Positions 5,954 through 8,094 of a stretch of DNA of 8,094 nucleotides are shown in pieces. A model generated the notes under the pieces. The model made no database searches and was not told where the DNA came from. It worked only from the letters and a program-made list of their open reading frames with translations. Each line of letters begins with the position of its first letter. The stretch's first letter is position 1. The DNA is from Xylophilus ampelinus (lineage in GTDB: Bacteria; Pseudomonadota; Gammaproteobacteria; Burkholderiales; Burkholderiaceae_C): positions 1-8,094 of the forward strand of contig NZ_CABFMN010000016.1 in the NCBI RefSeq assembly GCF_901875635.1. Direction: 5' to 3'. Position numbers and translations under genes: made by a program.

Positions 5954-6373
5954 TCAGCCCTGCAGCACCGCCATCGTGATGCGCGACACGCAGGTCAGCT
6001 GGCCGGCGTCGTTGGTCATGTCGATCTGCCACACCTGGGTGGTGCGGCCGATGTGCACGGCGCGGGCGGTGCCGGTCACCCAGCCGCTGCTGGCCGAGCG
6101 GATGTGGTTGGCGTTGATGTCCAGGCCCACGGCGCGGTGGCCTTCGGGCGCGGAGTAGTGCGCGCCGCAGGAGCCCAGCGTCTCGGCCAGCACCACCGAC
6201 ACGCCGCCGTGCAGGATGCGGAAGGGCTGCACCGTGCGCTCGTCCACCGGCACGCGGGCACGGATGAAGTCGTCGCCGACCTCCAGGAACTCGATGCCCA
6301 GCCGGTCGACTGCGGTCTTCTCATGGCTGCGGGTGAGTTCTTCGACGGACACGTCTTTCTTCCAGATGCGCAT
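5954..6373 (-). CDS. Hotdog-fold acyl-CoA thioesterase (YdiI/EntH-like)
   Basis: The 139-residue protein hydrolyses acyl-CoA thioesters and matches the YdiI/EntH group closely in length and layout. The active-site block is QPFRILHGGVSVVLAETLGS: Q49, H55-G56-G57 and E64 correspond to Q48, H54-G55 and E63 of E. coli YdiI, with E64 the expected catalytic carboxylate. The second half, VGLDINANHIRSASSGWVTG and TTQVWQIDMTNDAG, fits the strands of the hotdog fold that bind CoA. YdiI (MenI) acts on DHNA-CoA in menaquinone synthesis, but bacteria of this apparent group mostly use ubiquinone, so a housekeeping or aromatic acyl-CoA substrate is more likely. ATG 6373 was chosen because GGAG (6383-6380) lies six nt upstream; a TTG at 6385 would swallow that site. 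It is divergent from the AsmA-like gene and upstream of uraA on the same strand, separated by the palindromic element. Confidence 0.9.
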   Translation of the reverse strand: MRIWKKDVSVEELTRSHEKTAVDRLGIEFLEVGDDFIRARVPVDERTVQPFRILHGGVSVVLAETLGSCGAHYSAPEGHRAVGLDINANHIRSASSGWVTGTARAVHIGRTTQVWQIDMTNDAGQLTCVSRITMAVLQG

Positions 6374-6392
6374 GCAGGTCTCCAAGGGAATG

Positions 6393-6409
6393 GCCGGCGC
6401 GGCGCCGGC
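6393..6409 (-). other. GC hairpin in the thioesterase leader
   Basis: GCCGGCGC (6393-6400) and GCGCCGGC (6402-6409) are perfect inverted copies around G6401. In RNA this would be a 7-bp stem with a three-base loop at the extreme 5' end of the thioesterase mRNA, nine bases before the Shine-Dalgarno site. A 5' stem may protect the mRNA, or the DNA palindrome could be an operator. Confidence 0.4.
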
Positions 6410-6417
6410 GGCCCGGA

Positions 6418-6423
6418 ACTATA
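6418..6423 (-). promoter_or_regulatory. Candidate -10 element of the thioesterase gene
   Basis: On the minus strand this reads TATAGT, five of six consensus bases, in an otherwise GC-rich stretch. It predicts a transcription start near 6411 and a leader of about 37 nt. The best upstream match is GTGACT at a short 15-bp spacing, so the -35 is weak. Confidence 0.45.
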
Positions 6424-6431
6424 GCGACGGC

Positions 6432-6442
6432 GACTGACAGTC
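6432..6442. promoter_or_regulatory. Palindrome in the divergent promoter region, possible operator
   Basis: GACTG-A-CAGTC is a perfect 5-1-5 inverted repeat between the two candidate -10 elements of the thioesterase and AsmA-like genes. An 8-bp palindrome, GTCGCGAC, follows at 6447-6454. A regulator bound here could affect both genes; this is inference from position only. Confidence 0.3.
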
Positions 6443-6460
6443 ACGCGTCGCGACAGCGTC

Positions 6461-6466
6461 TAAGCT
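6461..6466 (+). promoter_or_regulatory. Candidate -10 element giving a leaderless AsmA-like mRNA
   Basis: TAAGCT fits the TANNNT pattern of a -10 element and ends six bases before the ATG at 6473, so transcription would start at or next to the start codon. The absence of a Shine-Dalgarno sequence before this ATG agrees with a leaderless transcript. CTGACA at 6434-6439 resembles a -35, but it is 18-21 bp away depending on the -10 register. Confidence 0.4.
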
Positions 6467-6472
6467 GCGGCG

Positions 6473-7855
6473 ATGAATGCCCCCGCCGCGCCGCCGCCGG
6501 CCCGCAGGCGCCAGCCCGTCCGCTGGCTGGCCTGGGGCGGCCTCGGTGTGCTCGGGGTGCTGGTGGTCGCGGTGCTGGCGCTGCTCGCCTGGCTGCCGGA
6601 CGACGACGAGGTGGCCCGGCGCACGGCGCAGGAGTTCGAGCGGCGTTTCGGCGTCGAACTGAACATCGGGCACGCGCGATGGGCGCTGCGCCCGGTCCCC
6701 GTCATCGAGTTTCGCGACGTGGCCACCCGGCAAACGCAGCCGATCACCCTGCGGCGCGTGGCCGTGTACCCGCAATGGCGCTCGCTGCTGCAGCGCCGCA
6801 TCGAGATCGCGCGCGTCGAGGTCGAGGGCCTGGTGCTGCCGCGCGAGTCCGTTCGCGCCTTCCGCGGGCGCGAGGAGCAGGCGGACGATCCACCCGCGTC
6901 GTCCAACTGGACGCTGGCCGACATCCCCGTGCACACGGTTCGCTTCAGCGACGTGTCGTGGATCGACCGCCGCGGCATCGGCCTGGCCTACGACGGCGAG
7001 GTCGAATTCGGCAGCCGCTGGCGGCCGCGCGAGGTGGAGATCCAGCGGCCCGGCGTGTCGCCGCCGGCGCGCGCGCGCATCGTGCGCGACGGCGAGGTGA
7101 TCGACGACAGCGCCGGCCACGGCGACGTGGGCACGGAGCGCTGGCGCGTCGCCGTCGAGGTCGGTGGCGGCAGCTGGGACGGTGACGCCACCTTGGCGAC
7201 CCAGCCCGACGGCCGCATGCGCCTCACGGCGCAGCTCGCGCCCAAGGACATCGACCTGGAAGCACTCACCGGCGCCTTCGGCCGCCACTCGGCCGTGGCC
7301 GGCCGCATGTCGGGCGAAACCACGCTGGAGGCCAGCGGCGAGCATGTGGGCGAGCTGGTGCGCAGCCTGCACACGCGCACGCGCTTCAAGGTGCATCCGG
7401 CCACGCTGCGGCGCTTCGACCTGGCCCGCACGGTGACGACGGCCGGCACGCAGCGCGAGGGCCAGACGGTGCTGGACGAGCTCACCGGCACGCTGGACAC
7501 GCACAACACGGGGGACGGCATCGCGCTGCACTACATCGACCTGCGTGCGCGCTCGGGGGTGCTGACGGCGAGCGGCGACGTGCGCGTGCTCAATCGGCGG
7601 TTGCAGGGCGACGTGGCGGTCGATCTGGTCGACGGCGTGGTGGGTTTTCCGCTCAAGCTCGGCGGCACGCTGGACAAGCCCGAGCTCTCGCTGACCGGCG
7701 GCGCGCTGGCGGGCGCGGCGGCTGGCAGCGCGGTGTTGCCGGGCGTGGGCACGGCCATCGGCGCGCGCATCGGGCAGAAGCTGGAGCGCCTGTTCGGCAG
7801 CGAGGATGCGCCGGCGAAGAAGGCGGCGCGGCGCAACAAGTCGAATTCGCGCTGA
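6473..7855 (+). CDS. AsmA-like membrane-anchored envelope protein
   Basis: AsmA-family proteins are inner-membrane-anchored, largely periplasmic beta-rich proteins linked to outer-membrane assembly and, for larger members, lipid transport across the periplasm. This 460-residue protein has a basic N-terminus, one membrane segment at about 18-40, then the AsmA opening: DDDEVARRTAQEFERRFGVE and IEFRDVA (43-84), where new strands or helices lead into repeated beta segments. Residues 257-300 (KDIDLEALTGAFGRHSAVAG, then GETTLEASG) match the usual AsmA C-terminal block of low-complexity amphipathic strands. LKLGGTLDKPELSL (395-408) is the typical closing motif. It ends with a Gly/Ala-rich glycine-zipper-like stretch (409-434) and a basic tail, AKKAARRNKSNSR. 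It is shorter than E. coli AsmA (about 617 residues), so it is a small member of the family. No Shine-Dalgarno site is visible; a leaderless start is likely. It is transcribed alone, divergent from the thioesterase. Confidence 0.8.
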   Translation: MNAPAAPPPARRRQPVRWLAWGGLGVLGVLVVAVLALLAWLPDDDEVARRTAQEFERRFGVELNIGHARWALRPVPVIEFRDVATRQTQPITLRRVAVYPQWRSLLQRRIEIARVEVEGLVLPRESVRAFRGREEQADDPPASSNWTLADIPVHTVRFSDVSWIDRRGIGLAYDGEVEFGSRWRPREVEIQRPGVSPPARARIVRDGEVIDDSAGHGDVGTERWRVAVEVGGGSWDGDATLATQPDGRMRLTAQLAPKDIDLEALTGAFGRHSAVAGRMSGETTLEASGEHVGELVRSLHTRTRFKVHPATLRRFDLARTVTTAGTQREGQTVLDELTGTLDTHNTGDGIALHYIDLRARSGVLTASGDVRVLNRRLQGDVAVDLVDGVVGFPLKLGGTLDKPELSLTGGALAGAAAGSAVLPGVGTAIGARIGQKLERLFGSEDAPAKKAARRNKSNSR

Positions 7856-7866
7856 GCCTTTTTGGA

Positions 7867-7888
7867 TCGTCACGTTTGTGACGAGTTT
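7867..7888 (+). terminator. Weak possible terminator after the AsmA-like gene
   Basis: TCGTCAC (7867-7873) and GTGACGA (7878-7884) form a perfect 7-bp stem with a GTTT loop, followed by G and only three T. It begins 11 nt after the stop codon. A second possible stem, CGCCCG with CGGGCG around 7897-7923, follows without a T run. Placement is right for a terminator, but the T tract is poor. Confidence 0.4.
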
Positions 7889-7965
7889 GGCTGTAACGCC
7901 CGGCTGGCTTGGGCTGGCGGGCGATTGCACTTTAGGTTTTGCTGGCGTTCACGCTTGTTTTTCGA

Positions 7966-8005
7966 GCGTTCAAGCGTTCAAGCGTTCAAGCGTTCGGGCG
8001 TTCGG
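7966..8005. repeat. 8-bp tandem repeat array, five copies
   Basis: GCGTTCAA occurs three times in a row (7966-7989), followed by GCGTTCGG twice (7990-8005) and a partial GCG copy. A lone GCGTTCAC at 7945-7952 may be a degenerate outlier. The array is non-coding, between the AsmA-like gene and whatever lies to the right. Short tandem repeats of this kind can change copy number by slippage. Confidence 0.85.
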
Positions 8006-8094
8006 GCGCTGTGGGCGTGAACCCGGCCGGCGGCGCCGGTATGCGTTCTCCGGCGCTGGCTCGCGCTGACTGGCGTGCGGCACCACGGATGTGC

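Larger units (their letters stand above)
7856..8094. other. Non-coding right end of the window
   Basis: These 239 bases contain the weak hairpin, the 8-bp array and a GC palindrome, CCGGCG-G-CGCCGG, near 8026-8038. An ATG at 8041 opens a frame that reaches the edge, but it lacks a ribosome binding site and its 18 codons resemble nothing I know. I see no supported gene. Confidence 0.5.

Noticed and set aside
6419..7930. A 503-residue minus-strand frame opposite the AsmA-like gene
   Set aside because: It has shadow composition with no recognisable domain, and it would cross the divergent promoter region.
8041..8094. Possible gene starting at ATG 8041 and leaving the window
   Set aside because: There is no ribosome binding site and only 18 codons without recognisable sequence; it cannot be supported.
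1..8094. Defence system, prophage, CRISPR array, insertion sequence or biosynthetic cluster
   Set aside because: All well-supported genes belong to housekeeping or accessory families; no transposase, integrase, nuclease, repeat-spacer array or modular synthase is visible on either strand.

Overview
The window is very GC-rich, with coding regions whose third codon positions are almost all G or C. Its gene content (a MinC start, a WS/DGAT acyltransferase, a UraA-type permease, a YdiI-like thioesterase and an AsmA-like protein) fits a chromosomal piece of a Burkholderiales bacterium. The Comamonadaceae (Variovorax/Acidovorax-like) seem most likely, but this is inferred from protein style, not from a marker gene. 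I see no tRNA, rRNA, CRISPR array, transposase or phage gene.

Layout, left to right. (1) 1-328, minus strand: the N-terminal part of minC, running off the left edge. Its leader is a pure pyrimidine tract without a Shine-Dalgarno sequence. (2) 616-898, plus strand: a small unrecognised gene that appears broken by one extra C in a CCCC run. (3) 1061-2743, plus strand: a wax ester synthase/diacylglycerol acyltransferase (WS/DGAT) with a strongly basic, Ala/Pro/Lys-rich tail like histone H1 or PhaF, closed by a clear intrinsic terminator. (4) 2902-3408, plus strand: a PEGA-like outer-membrane lipoprotein with its own likely promoter. (5) 3482-6373, minus strand: three genes read right to left. 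These are a hotdog thioesterase, a 122-nt near-perfect inverted repeat, a uracil permease, and a translationally coupled APH-fold small-molecule kinase that ends at a strong terminator. (6) 6374-6472: a compact divergent promoter region. (7) 6473-7855, plus strand: an AsmA-like membrane-anchored protein, probably on a leaderless mRNA. (8) 7856-8094: a non-coding stretch with a weak hairpin and an 8-bp tandem repeat array.

How the genes work together. The only convincing functional unit is uraA plus the kinase, which share an overlapping stop/start and one terminator, so a transporter and a small-molecule kinase are probably co-expressed. The rest are largely independent housekeeping or accessory genes: cell-division site selection, neutral-lipid storage, envelope lipoprotein, acyl-CoA hydrolysis and envelope lipid homeostasis.

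I found no obvious new multi-gene system. The items most worth a second look are the nucleoid-binding-like tail on the WS/DGAT, the transporter-kinase pair, the large palindromic repeat, the mirror-repeat pyrimidine leader of minC and the frameshifted small gene.
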